Assembly (NCBI GenBank): GCA_001579985.1
Contig: LRSR01004567.1
Location: forward strand, 1-37,671
DNA from: Hypsibius dujardini
Taxonomy: Eukaryota; Tardigrada; Eutardigrada; Parachela; Hypsibiidae
Direction of reading: 5' to 3'
DNA length: 37,671 bases
Shown: one piece after another, positions 32,321-37,671 of the stretch
How positions within the stretch are numbered: the first letter of the stretch is position 1
Layout: the number at the start of each line of letters is the position of its first letter
The notes under the pieces: generated by a model
What the model was told of the DNA's origin: nothing
Database searches by the model: none
Seen by the model: only the letters and a program-made list of their open reading frames with translations
Translations under genes and position numbers: made by a program

Positions 32321-37671
<5,351 letters not shown>

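Overview
This is an animal nuclear window. Every gene is split by spliceosomal introns, mostly GT-AG and many only 50-400 bases long. The gene set is metazoan: two full-type MRP transporters with TMD0, an aminergic-type GPCR, a DOMON copper monooxygenase, a GT17 glycosyltransferase and deoxyhypusine synthase. Short introns and 1-2.6 kb intergenic gaps suggest a compact invertebrate genome. I lean toward an ecdysozoan such as a tardigrade, but nothing here proves the taxon. All exon models below come from reading frames, splice sites and family alignment from memory, not from transcripts.

Layout. (1) 1-8427, minus strand: ABCC1/MRP1-like gene A, 21 coding exons, running off the left edge inside NBD2. 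(2) 9581-12486, plus: GT17 (MGAT3-like) N-acetylglucosaminyltransferase, 4 exons, with G/C homopolymer runs in intron 1. (3) 15113-17920, plus: class A GPCR of amine-receptor type, 3 exons. (4) 20461-22461, plus: deoxyhypusine synthase, 8 exons. (5) 24609-31169, plus: MOXD1/DBH-like copper monooxygenase, 15 exons. (6) 32321-37671, plus: ABCC1/MRP1-like gene B, 15 exons to the right edge, ending just after NBD1. The two ABCC paralogs point away from each other and bracket four unrelated plus-strand genes.

The genes do not form one pathway. The ABCC pair are predicted efflux pumps for conjugated organic anions. GT17 acts on N-glycans in the Golgi. The GPCR is a surface receptor. DHPS makes hypusine on eIF5A. 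The monooxygenase is a secretory-pathway copper enzyme.

The unusual content is non-coding. Gene B carries degenerate (CAGA)n/(TCTG)n tracts in five introns, in both orientations. There are long imperfect inverted repeats (foldback elements) at about 12.6-13.2, 19.0-20.1, 30.2-30.7 and 32.7-33.1 kb; the last two share their termini. A 208-bp MITE-like element with perfect 28-bp terminal inverted repeats lies just upstream of the monooxygenase gene. Several introns look recently gained or are non-canonical: paralog-specific introns, one intron flanked by an 11-bp direct repeat, and two GC-AG introns. I saw no tRNA or rRNA genes, no CRISPR array and no clear autonomous transposon.
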